The translations under genes were made by a program, and so were the position numbers. The notes below the pieces were generated by a model. The model ran no database searches. It saw only the letters and a program-made list of their open reading frames with translations, and was not told where the DNA came from. This document shows, piece after piece, positions 1 through 6,547 of a stretch of 6,900 nucleotides of DNA (the stretch's first letter is position 1; every line of letters begins with the position of its first letter). The stretch spans positions 1 through 6,900 of the forward strand of contig MGMT01000014.1 in the NCBI GenBank assembly GCA_001796525.1, given 5' to 3'. This DNA is from Chloroflexi bacterium RBG_13_51_52. Its GTDB lineage: Bacteria > Chloroflexota > Dehalococcoidia > Dehalococcoidales > RBG-16-60-22.

Positions 1-1088
1 ATTTAGCCACCCGGGAGGCAACCGGCGGCTTGAGTCAGCAGATAATCGGCGCCATGGAAACTACTGATAAATCCGTATTGACACCCGGCGACCCCGTGAT
101 TATCTGGGATAAGGACTATAATGCTGCCCGCCAGGCTGTGGAAGATGGGGAACTGGAAGGGATTCTCGCTTTCCCGGCGGATTTTACCCAGGCTGTGATG
201 ACAGGTTCAAAAACCAGCCTGGAAATTATCACTGATGCCGGCGCCGGCTGGGCGCGGGCAGCTCTCAACGGCATCGCGGGAGCTATCTCCTCGCAAATCA
301 TCACGAATAAGGTCGTCATCGATGCTACTATCAGCCTGCTGGTAAAGAGCGGGGCTATGCCTGCCGATGATGAAAGCATAGATGAGGTGGTTCAACAGTT
401 GTTGAGCCAGGCAATGTCAGGAAGTATGCTTGGAGGAGGAGAGTCTTTTCTGACATACAGAATAAACAGCGTGGGCGATGTAAAGGCAGGCAATCCGTCC
501 GACTTCGTGATACCCGGCTATCTTGTCATGTTTGTCTTTTTTGCCGCGGCGGTGTCTGCCCAGAGAATCGTCTGGGAGCGCCAGAACCATACCCTGGAAA
601 GATTGTTAGCCAGTTCCGTTAATAAAGAGTCTATCCTGGGGGGCATTTATACCGGTACTGTAATTAAGGGATTTATTCAAATAATTGTTTTCTGGGGGGT
701 GGGCATTCTGGTCTTTAATGTCGACCTGGGACTATCGCCGCTGGCGGTTATCGTCCTTTCCGTCTTGATGGTTATAATGTCCGCCGCTTTTGCGTTGATG
801 CTGGCGACGCTAGCCAGGACGATGCGCAGCGCCGCTTCCCTGGCGGTGTTAACTTCTTTGCTGCTGGCGCCCCTGGGCGGGTGCTGGTGGCCCTCCTTTT
901 TATACCCGGAATGGCTACAAAATATCGCTAAAATAACGCCCCATGCCTGGGCGACTACGGGATTTAATAAGCTCATGCTTTTCGGGGCTAATTTCGGCGA
1001 CGCGGTGCCGTCGATGCTGGCACTGCTGGTATTTACCCTTATTTTCGGCGGGATAGCTGTCTGGCGGTTTCGCGCCAGCGCGACGTAG
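1..1088 (+). CDS. ABC-2 type transporter permease, 5' end outside the window
   Basis: Integral membrane subunit of an ABC-2 type transporter (exporter class); it would pair with an ATP-binding subunit, presumably encoded upstream and out of view. The frame is open to the left edge (L-A-T-R-E-A-T-G-G before the first possible TTG start at 30), so the true start and first membrane helix are missing. About the first 155 visible residues form the extracytoplasmic part typical of this subfamily, including the stretch ILAFPADFTQAV (about 162-197). Five hydrophobic segments follow, near nt 500-570, 625-725, 730-815, 830-915 and 1005-1075. Family signatures seen are ERQNHTLERLLAS after the first of these segments and GGCWWP...LYPEWLQ...TPHAWATTGF near nt 877-972. 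The substrate cannot be told. The next gene starts nine bases after the stop, so the two are probably co-transcribed. Confidence is high for the family and low for the cargo. Confidence 0.9.
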   Translation, partial: LATREATGGLSQQIIGAMETTDKSVLTPGDPVIIWDKDYNAARQAVEDGELEGILAFPADFTQAVMTGSKTSLEIITDAGAGWARAALNGIAGAISSQIITNKVVIDATISLLVKSGAMPADDESIDEVVQQLLSQAMSGSMLGGGESFLTYRINSVGDVKAGNPSDFVIPGYLVMFVFFAAAVSAQRIVWERQNHTLERLLASSVNKESILGGIYTGTVIKGFIQIIVFWGVGILVFNVDLGLSPLAVIVLSVLMVIMSAAFALMLATLARTMRSAASLAVLTSLLLAPLGGCWWPSFLYPEWLQNIAKITPHAWATTGFNKLMLFGANFGDAVPSMLALLVFTLIFGGIAVWRFRASAT

Positions 1089-1097
1089 GAAGGTAGT

Positions 1098-1580
1098 ATG
1101 ATGAAGTTAAAATTATCGGTTGAAGAAGCTAAAAGCAAAGTACTGGAATATATGCGCCAGGGCAACCATTGAGGGCCGTCTGTCCTGCAAGTTATGTGGG
1201 AAGCTTACGGACTGAAGAACAGAGATTTTCTCTGGGCCGGCACAACATTCCGGGGCGGTATAGCCGGTCAGCAACAGGCGCCATGCGGGGCGGTATCGGC
1301 TTCAGCGTTAGCGCTGGGATTTCGGCACCGCCGGTCCACTGCTGATAAAGAGAAAGCCGAGAAAGCGCGAAGCGCCGCCTATGAAGATGCCGCCGAACTG
1401 GTCAAAAGTTTTGAAGAAAAGTTCGGGGCTATTACCTGCATCGGACTGCTGGGGGTGGATTTTAGAGATGAAGAGGCGATGAAACAAGCAAAAGAATCCA
1501 AGATATTAGAAAAGAAATGCCACGCACAGGTCCAGTTTGCCATTGAGAAGCTCTATGAGATTGAAAAAAGACGCGCTTGA
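1098..1580 (+). CDS. C_GCAxxG_C_C family redox protein, probable selenoprotein with in-frame UGA (Sec25)
   Basis: Putative redox-active protein of about 160 residues. Read from ATG 1098 the frame meets TGA at 1170-1172, then continues open and in the same frame to a second TGA at 1578-1580. The local sequence is QGNH-(TGA)-GPSVLQVMWEAYG; in this family the position after N or NH is the first conserved Cys, normally followed by a small residue and SVL or AVL. The other three conserved cysteines are present: Cys63 in PCGAVSAS, Cys114 in ITCIGLLG and Cys141 in KKCHAQV. Residue G54-I55 lies in the usual GGI segment. The final G of the CGAxxG motif is Ala here. A GGAAGG ribosome site (1088-1093) lies 4 bases before ATG 1098 and 7 before ATG 1101, so either Met may start. 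The ATG at 1194 has no Shine-Dalgarno sequence and would lose the first redox residue, so a start there is unlikely. As I recall the family description, members often sit beside transporter genes, as here. The alternative is a nonsense mutation or sequencing error. Confidence 0.8.
1170..1172 (+). other. In-frame TGA, candidate selenocysteine codon
   Basis: This TGA interrupts an otherwise continuous frame at codon 25 of the C_GCAxxG_C_C protein and replaces the first invariant Cys of the family. The base change from Cys (TGC or TGT) is only in the third position. UGA works as a stop elsewhere in the window, including at the end of this same gene, so a whole-genome recoding is unlikely. The genes for selenocysteine insertion (selA, selB, selC, selD) are not in this window. 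Confidence 0.75.
1182..1212 (+). promoter_or_regulatory. Candidate bacterial SECIS hairpin downstream of the UGA
   Basis: The pairing found by eye is GTCC 1182-1185 with GGAC 1209-1212, a bulged T1186, G1187-C1208, a C1188/A1207 mismatch, AAG 1189-1191 with CTT 1204-1206, then T1192-G1203 and T1193-A1202. The apical loop is 1194-1201 (ATGTGGGA). The loop starts 21 bases after the UGA, inside the range usual for bacterial SECIS elements, which lie within the coding sequence right after the codon. The loop is G-rich, but its first two bases are A and T, whereas many known elements have a G there. The hairpin is therefore plausible but not textbook. Confidence 0.45.
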
Positions 1581-1602
1581 AACGTGGCGAACCCGGATAA
1601 TA

Positions 1603-4440
1603 TTACATACTACCAATTATGTAGTTTCCGGTGCCGCTGGTAACGATTTCACTGCGGACGGAAATGATGACATATATCAGGTTCCAGGCATCGGTACCGG
1701 TATTCATATCCAGATGCAGCTTGGTATCTTTGGGCGTTAAAATCCCGTCGGTCCATAGTACCTCGAAAGTATCAACATCGACGCCGGGATAGCTCATACC
1801 GGGGGAAGCCGAGTTCCATACATTATTCGAGGGGCTGGATGTATTGGAAAGAGACTTACTAGCCCCCGATTGCTGGCCGGTAATTATTAGGGTATCGCCG
1901 CTGTAGATATCATCGCCTTCACCCACAAAACAGGTAATCTTGGCAGCCCTGGGGTCAATGATGGTGCCGAATTTGTCCCTGACAGGCTCCGGGAAAAGAA
2001 AGCCGATAACATCACCACCCGGAGTACCATCGTTATCGAAGTCGAGGTTGGTACCGCCGGGATTAAAGGCGAAAACGTCCCGGATATCCCGTAGATAGAT
2101 ATACCTTCCGGCCGTGGTAGGGCTGGAATAAATGACAATCAGGGACCAGCCGGCGTAAGAGACGTATTCGCCGGTATCTGCAAAAATACCGCCAACGGTG
2201 TAATTATAGTTACCGGTATGGTGCTCTTCGCCGGGCACGATAGGGTACGTTCGTACCAGTTTGGAGACATCCTTGTAGCAGGCATAGGAATACCCCGGTG
2301 ATGAGGTGCCAGCCGTATTTATCATGACGGCTGAATATGAAGCGACTATCGGCTGTTCGCCTGCCTGGGGGTCTCCGTTTGAGTCCAGATAGACCTGCTG
2401 ACCGTTAATCTTAAAATTTGCCGAATCGTCAGGAGGCCTGACAACTACCTTTATATTATCGATTCTGGCATATTGTTGGCTGCCTTCCATGCCGACGAGG
2501 TAAAACCTTAATTTAAAATTGCCGGACGTAATATAGGAACCGGAAAGGTAATAGGTAAAGGTCGACCATGAGGTGCCGATATCGCCGCGGAAAGCCTGGA
2601 TATTGCTGCTCCAGCTAGTGCCTCCATTATCAGATATAGCAAAGTCGAGTCCATCTAACGAGCCGTAAGAAGGGGTAATTTTAATATTATCAATGCGGCA
2701 ATAAACGGAGCCGGTAAAGCCGACCAGCTTGAATTTAATCATAAAACCATTCGTCAGATACTCGCTGCCGAAGTCAACCGGGATAGTATAACTTTTATTG
2801 ACCCATGAGGTGCCGATATCACCCCGGAATGCCTGGGTATAGGTGCTCCAAGTGCTACCATTATCGGATGATAAAGCAAAGTCAAGCCCGTCACCGGCCG
2901 CTGCTGCGCCGGAAACCCGCTGGTCCCAGGAAATGGTGACTGAAGAGTAGCTGCTAAGGTCCTGGCCACTATTCAAGGTAAGAAGCCTGGTCGTATCATC
3001 TTCAGAGGCGGTGGACTTGGCCTGGAAATATTGGTTGCTACGGATTTCCCAGGCGGCACCGGGATTCCAGTTATTGAAGTTGCTGCATCCGTCGGAAAAT
3101 ATATCTTCTGATAAAGCTGCTACGGACTGGCTCCAGCTGATTTCATACTGTGTTCCCGAAGGGAATTCCCCCAGATTTAAACCATTGCTCATGGTGAGGT
3201 AGCGGCGGGAGTCGGCACCCGTGTGCTGGCCCCGGTAGTAATATGGACTAGAGGAATAATATGCCCAGTCGCCGCCGTTCAGCCAGGAAGCGGATAAATT
3301 GCCGCTGGAGCAGGTATCCGAAAATAAGTTTGTGTCATGGCGAAACCCTGACCAGTATAGGTACGCATAGAGGACATCGCCGTCGGTGGGGATAGGGGAT
3401 ACATCCGCCAGGTTGGTAGAGGTTTCACCTAAAAGAGTATCACGCTTATCATAGGGAGAATAGTAATCCGCCATCACCGAGTTACCGATGGCTGCATAGT
3501 CGCCGGGGATGCCGTTGCCCAGGTTGCGCAGCTGGCTCTTGGTAGAATAGGCTTCAATACTGGTCTCGCCGGTTGCCGAGGTTATTTTATAAATGCGCGC
3601 GTCCGTATCCCAGGCGATGGGGACGTCATCAGGGTTGGGACAGGAGGGGTCCATATCGGTAAGTACCCAGGCTACCGCCACAGGCAGCTTTGTGGGGTTG
3701 GAAGCGGGGGGAGTGTAGGTAAAGGCAAAATCAACGGTCATGGTCTGTTCTATGATGTCAAAATTCGGGAAGGAGGTGAACAGGGGGTAGGGTTCATTAT
3801 AACTCCAGATTACCGTACGACCACCGGGTACTACTGTTTCAGAAACTAATTCCGGATAATATTCAACGAAGGGATCATCAAGCAGGGTACAGTTACTAGC
3901 ATTATAAATAAACCCCTGGGGGAGCCAGATTCCGATTGATTTTATAGTCAGGTTATCGCTTTCGGCGGGTGTAAAGTCCATCTTGATATGGTATGGTTTT
4001 CCCGGTTCGGTGCCGGAGGTGCCGGTAATTATCAGCTTTTCCGATTCGATGATGGCTTTGGCCTGCGCCGGTGATAGACCAAGGCTACCCAGGGTTACAT
4101 TACTTGGAACCCATACATTCTGGACGGTAATGTCTGCAGTGAGATTATTAAGCGGGTCGGTCTCGTATGACCAGACGGTACCGAAATCATAAGGGTCATA
4201 ATCAGGTCCAAGTAAATTATATTTAATGCGCCACAGACCGTTTTCAATCCCGGAGTCAGCTGTGAAAAACTCTTTAGACTTGTCCTCGTATGAGACGCCG
4301 GACTTCAAAGCCGTCGTCATATGCGCCAGTGTAGGCATTATGGTAATACTTCCCAGTAAAACGAAAACGAGTATCAGGATAAGAGCCTGCCCCGATTCTC
4401 CAGATGAAAGACCGCTAAAAAAGCCTCTTCTTTTTCTCAT
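1603..4440 (-). CDS. 945-residue PilX-like surface protein with duplicated beta-sandwich-like domains
   Basis: Probable exported pilus-associated or pseudopilus tip protein. The N-terminus has a basic start (MRKRR), a Gly17-Gln18 junction and one hydrophobic helix (about 18-40), followed by KEFFTADSGIENGLW (about 56-70), which matches the [A/T]-[E/D]-[A/S]-G-I-E signature of PilX-type proteins. Residue +5 after Gly17 is Leu, not the Glu of ordinary prepilins, as in GspK-like tip subunits. Residues about 75-365 are a beta-rich region I do not recognise. Residues about 370-668 hold two copies each of two half-domains in the order A1 (370-442), A2 (444-510), B2 (516-590), B1 (595-668); the B copies share QAFRGDIGTSW and RIDNIK. 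The C-terminal part (about 690-945) has an acidic DFDNDGTPGGD loop that could bind calcium. The start is 14 bases after the upstream gene; its Shine-Dalgarno sequence is weak, so translation may be coupled. Next Met is past the helix, which supports this start. It is the last gene of the cluster. The adhesive role is inference. Confidence 0.85.
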   Translation of the reverse strand: MRKRRGFFSGLSSGESGQALILILVFVLLGSITIMPTLAHMTTALKSGVSYEDKSKEFFTADSGIENGLWRIKYNLLGPDYDPYDFGTVWSYETDPLNNLTADITVQNVWVPSNVTLGSLGLSPAQAKAIIESEKLIITGTSGTEPGKPYHIKMDFTPAESDNLTIKSIGIWLPQGFIYNASNCTLLDDPFVEYYPELVSETVVPGGRTVIWSYNEPYPLFTSFPNFDIIEQTMTVDFAFTYTPPASNPTKLPVAVAWVLTDMDPSCPNPDDVPIAWDTDARIYKITSATGETSIEAYSTKSQLRNLGNGIPGDYAAIGNSVMADYYSPYDKRDTLLGETSTNLADVSPIPTDGDVLYAYLYWSGFRHDTNLFSDTCSSGNLSASWLNGGDWAYYSSSPYYYRGQHTGADSRRYLTMSNGLNLGEFPSGTQYEISWSQSVAALSEDIFSDGCSNFNNWNPGAAWEIRSNQYFQAKSTASEDDTTRLLTLNSGQDLSSYSSVTISWDQRVSGAAAAGDGLDFALSSDNGSTWSTYTQAFRGDIGTSWVNKSYTIPVDFGSEYLTNGFMIKFKLVGFTGSVYCRIDNIKITPSYGSLDGLDFAISDNGGTSWSSNIQAFRGDIGTSWSTFTYYLSGSYITSGNFKLRFYLVGMEGSQQYARIDNIKVVVRPPDDSANFKINGQQVYLDSNGDPQAGEQPIVASYSAVMINTAGTSSPGYSYACYKDVSKLVRTYPIVPGEEHHTGNYNYTVGGIFADTGEYVSYAGWSLIVIYSSPTTAGRYIYLRDIRDVFAFNPGGTNLDFDNDGTPGGDVIGFLFPEPVRDKFGTIIDPRAAKITCFVGEGDDIYSGDTLIITGQQSGASKSLSNTSSPSNNVWNSASPGMSYPGVDVDTFEVLWTDGILTPKDTKLHLDMNTGTDAWNLIYVIISVRSEIVTSGTGNYIIGSM
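2564..2889 (-). repeat. Direct repeat inside the large pilin-associated gene (2564-2652 and 2800-2889)
   Basis: Two stretches of about 90 bases, 236 bases apart, are clearly alike at DNA level. Both contain the identical 17 bases CATGAGGTGCCGATATC (2567-2583 and 2804-2820), and both end in similar GCAAAGTC(G/A)AG sequence. They encode the GLDFA...QAFRGDIGTSW core of half-domains B1 and B2. Retained nucleotide identity suggests duplication that is not very old, or continuing gene conversion. Confidence 0.8.
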
Positions 4441-4454
4441 AATACTATCTGTTT

Positions 4455-4982
4455 TTATAAATTAGGCCTCGAAGTAATTATGCGTACCTTGGTTACATTT
4501 ATAATTTTATCGCCTTCACCAACGCTGCCGGTAATAACAACCGTCAGGGTGCCGTTACTGGATACGCAATAAGTCAATAACACGTCCGGATTGATATTAG
4601 AGGCTATTACCGTCGTGGTCAGCTGGCCATTTTCAGAATAAGCACGTTTAAGAACACCGTTTTCCAGAGTATAGTTGGCGGAGTACACAGTGTTATCCCA
4701 CCCCGTCCAGCTTAAAGAAAGGTCATCGGTTTGCGGGAAGCCCTCTGCGCCGTCTATAGTCTGTGCCATTAAAACATCATGGCTTATCCAGTATAATGCG
4801 TTAAGGGCGTTGCGGCTGGCTGAAGTATAGTCATTGTTCGCGGAAGTCTGGTTGAGTACCTGTCCGCTGGCTATCGAGGCGCCGAGGCCGATAATACCTG
4901 AAATCGCCACCGCGGCGATTAACTCGATAAGCGTAAAGCCTGCCTGTCTCTTTGTGAAGGCTTTAAATTTAGATAGCATCAT
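4455..4982 (-). CDS. PilW-like minor prepilin (type IV pilus or pseudopilus)
   Basis: A 175-residue prepilin. It has a 15-residue basic leader ending in Gly, then the type III signal GFTLIELIAAVAISG, with the prepilin peptidase site between Gly15 and Phe16 and the expected Glu at mature position 5 (Glu20). The hydrophobic helix spans about residues 16-38. The segment after it (NALNALYWISHDVLMAQTID) is the usual PilW/PulJ-like pattern, and the rest is a short beta-rich globular domain with a single Cys. Its start overlaps the stop of the upstream prepilin by four bases (ATGA at 4979-4982), with AAGGTGG just upstream inside that gene as ribosome site. It would be processed at the membrane and assembled as a minor subunit. 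The exact role (pilus priming or secretion) cannot be told from sequence. Confidence 0.88.
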   Translation of the reverse strand: MMLSKFKAFTKRQAGFTLIELIAAVAISGIIGLGASIASGQVLNQTSANNDYTSASRNALNALYWISHDVLMAQTIDGAEGFPQTDDLSLSWTGWDNTVYSANYTLENGVLKRAYSENGQLTTTVIASNINPDVLLTYCVSSNGTLTVVITGSVGEGDKIINVTKVRIITSRPNL

Positions 4983-5326
4983 CGGTCCACCTTAAAGCTT
5001 TCCAGTGTGAGAACGTCGCGGTTGAAATGCTCGATGACGATTGTAAGCTTTTGAATATTACCGTTTGCCAGGCTTTCAACGGTTAGATTGGCGGAATAGC
5101 CGATATATTCCGGCGGAATTGAAACATCATAAGATGATTCATAGCCCTGTTTTTTTATATTATCAATAAGGCTTTCCGCCAGGATTTTTGCCGACACCCG
5201 CTCGTCGGCGATAACGCGGGCGGTAGAGGAGTTCGCAACACTGCCAAGAAACAGCACGCTGACGATGCCCAGCAGCGCCAGGGCTACCAACACTTCCAGT
5301 AAAGTGCTTCCCTTTTCGTGTTTCAT
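4979..5326 (-). CDS. PilV-like minor prepilin
   Basis: A 115-residue prepilin with a very short leader (MKHEKG) followed by STLLEVLVALALLGIVSVLF. Cleavage would fall between Gly6 and Ser7, leaving Glu at mature position 5 (Glu11). The ...LLEVLVAL...LG motif is the hallmark of PilV/GspI-type minor pilins. After the helix comes a heptad-like segment (ADERVSAKILAESLIDNIKK) and a small beta domain ending at FKVDR. The ribosome site is GGGGA about six bases before ATG 5326. It is the first gene of the three-gene prepilin cluster and lies directly below the hairpin leader at 5345-5400. The family call is firm, the partner assembly machinery is not visible here. Confidence 0.87.
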   Translation of the reverse strand: MKHEKGSTLLEVLVALALLGIVSVLFLGSVANSSTARVIADERVSAKILAESLIDNIKKQGYESSYDVSIPPEYIGYSANLTVESLANGNIQKLTIVIEHFNRDVLTLESFKVDR

Positions 5327-5344
5327 TATGTTCCCCAGTACGGC

Positions 5345-5400
5345 AAAAATGTAGCCTGTTGACAGTAAATGAGCTACATCCGAGTAACTGTCTTCAGGCT
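5345..5400 (-). promoter_or_regulatory. Leader with two mutually exclusive hairpins before the prepilin cluster
   Basis: On the minus strand, hairpin A pairs AGCCTG (5400-5395) with CAGGCT (5358-5353) and GACAGT (5392-5387) with ACTGTC (5366-5361); the two 6-bp stems are separated by a symmetric AA/AA internal loop and enclose 20 bases. Hairpin B pairs ATGTAGC (5379-5373, in the loop of A) with GCTACAT (5355-5349, overlapping the right arm of A) and is followed at once by T residues (to 5345). A and B cannot form together. The layout resembles an attenuator, with B the terminator-like form. It could instead be a plain terminator for the upstream regulator gene, or a DNA operator. The sequence does not match a riboswitch class I know. 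Confidence 0.5.
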
Positions 5401-5414
5401 CATGTTCTATTTCT

Positions 5415-5443
5415 ATTATTCTCTGATTGTAAATATATTTGAA
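5415..5443 (-). promoter_or_regulatory. Candidate sigma-70-type promoter for the prepilin cluster
   Basis: On the minus strand, TTCAAA (5443-5438, four of six matches to the -35 consensus) is followed by a 17-base spacer and AATAAT (5420-5415, five of six matches to the -10). A transcript would begin near 5408, just before hairpin A, giving a leader of about 80 bases to ATG 5326. The region is AT-rich, so chance matches are possible. Confidence 0.4.
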
Positions 5444-5497
5444 TAGTTATTTCGTCATGAATCGCTGGTTACTTACGTCCCTCCCTGCCGGACATTG

Positions 5498-6547
5498 TTA
5501 ATTTTTAAATGACTTGACCATGGGAGTCTTGAGGAAGGACTGGACAACTAAAGGGTCGAATTGAGTGCCGGCGCAACGCTGAATTTCCCCGACCGCCTTG
5601 CTGGCGGACATGGCAGTGCGGTAAGGCCGGTCTGAAGTCATCGCATCGAAGGAGTCAGCCACCGCAAGAATTCTGGAAATAAGCGGTATGGTATCGCCTT
5701 TTAAAGTCTGATTAAGGCCGGTTCCGTCGTAACTGTCGTGGTGATGTCTGATAGCTTCTACGATAACATCGTTTACCAGGGGCTGCACAATACCGGGCCC
5801 TATCGTGCAGTGAGTCAGGATATAATTATACTCGGTCGGCGTAAGAATACCCGGCTTGTTCTGGACAGTAGGGTCAATCCCTATCTTGCCGATATCATGC
5901 AGCAGCGCGGCCCAGCGTATATTTTCCAGCTCTTCTCCATGAACACCCAGTGTAACGGCAATATCCAGGGCTATTTTAGTAACTCGCCGTGAATGGCCTG
6001 CCGTATATTTATCCTTGGCTTCCAGAGCACTGATGAGCGACTCCACAGCATCGATGAAGAGCTTCTGGAGTTCTTTAGCCTGTTCCGTCACTTTGCCTTC
6101 GAGAACCTGGCTTTTCTCCTTGAGGTTCAACTCAAGATTTCTCTTTTCAAGGACCGTCTGGATATTTTTAACAAGCAGGTTGACATCAAAAGGCTTGGTT
6201 ATATAGTCATGGGCGCCGTTCTTCATGCAATTAACGATAGTATCCGGTTCGACAACAGCGGTAGCCATTATCACTGCCGTATCGGGGAAAGCCTGTTTTA
6301 TCTGGGGCAGCAATACACTCCCGGGAGTACCCGGCATCATAATATCCAGGATAACCAGGTCGGCCGTTTTATTGCGAAGGTATTCCATAGCTTCATCAGC
6401 ATTGCTGGCTTCTTCACAAGCGAATCCATTCATCGTTAAATATTTATTAAGACTTCGCCTGACTATTTTTTCATCATCGACGATGAGGATTCTCTCTTTA
6501 TTAGCCGTTGGTACCATTGCTGTGTCCTTGCCGGCTGTTATTACCAT
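5498..6547 (-). CDS. Response regulator with HD-GYP output domain (variant GYP motif)
   Basis: A two-domain signalling protein of 349 residues. Residues about 19-135 are a receiver domain with the acidic pair Asp24-Asp25, phospho-acceptor Asp68 (LVILDIMMPG), and Lys118 in YITKPF. A coiled-coil linker (about 135-165) leads to an HD-GYP domain (about 165-345), the family that hydrolyses cyclic-di-GMP. Metal and catalytic positions are present: His185, His217-Asp218 and Lys221 (LLHDIGKIGI), His246, His269-His270, Asp298 (ADSFDAMTSDRPYR). The signature itself differs: HHE is HHD (Asp271) and GYP reads Gly277-Leu-Asn. The start could be ATG 6547 or ATG 6517; both have an AAGGA ribosome site with a 7-base spacer, because this segment is a tandem duplication. 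The kinase gene ends 39 bases upstream, so the two are probably a cognate pair in one operon. Prepilin genes lie downstream on the same strand. Confidence 0.9.
   Translation of the reverse strand: MVITAGKDTAMVPTANKERILIVDDEKIVRRSLNKYLTMNGFACEEASNADEAMEYLRNKTADLVILDIMMPGTPGSVLLPQIKQAFPDTAVIMATAVVEPDTIVNCMKNGAHDYITKPFDVNLLVKNIQTVLEKRNLELNLKEKSQVLEGKVTEQAKELQKLFIDAVESLISALEAKDKYTAGHSRRVTKIALDIAVTLGVHGEELENIRWAALLHDIGKIGIDPTVQNKPGILTPTEYNYILTHCTIGPGIVQPLVNDVIVEAIRHHHDSYDGTGLNQTLKGDTIPLISRILAVADSFDAMTSDRPYRTAMSASKAVGEIQRCAGTQFDPLVVQSFLKTPMVKSFKN

Noticed and set aside
677..1165. Minus-strand reading frame of 162 codons opposite the permease
   Set aside because: It lies wholly opposite a clear membrane protein gene and has no recognisable domain; it is a frame shadow.
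1098..1172. A 24-residue stand-alone peptide
   Set aside because: Its sequence is the normal N-terminus of the C_GCAxxG_C_C domain and continues in the same frame after the TGA.
1194..1580. A separate 128-residue gene starting at ATG 1194
   Set aside because: It has no ribosome site, is in frame with 1098 and begins inside the family domain after the first redox position. It is better read as the rest of the UGA-containing gene.
1098..1580. Genome-wide recoding of UGA
   Set aside because: UGA ends this gene and the PilV-like gene in a classic ATGA overlap, and Trp is encoded by TGG throughout, so recoding to Trp or Gly is not supported.
1581..1602. Bidirectional terminator between the convergent genes
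   Set aside because: The 22 bases between the two stops contain no inverted repeat with a T-tract; any terminator must lie inside coding sequence.
5466..5497. Intrinsic terminator just after the response regulator gene
   Set aside because: Only a 4-bp GTCC/GGAC pairing is visible and no run of T follows, so it is too weak to call.
5327..5497. Class I cyclic-di-GMP riboswitch upstream of the prepilins
   Set aside because: The position would make sense, but I cannot find the conserved core or the tetraloop-receptor pattern.
5993..6439. Plus-strand reading frame of 148 codons opposite the response regulator
   Set aside because: The minus-strand frame carries all receiver and HD-GYP residues; this one is its antisense shadow.
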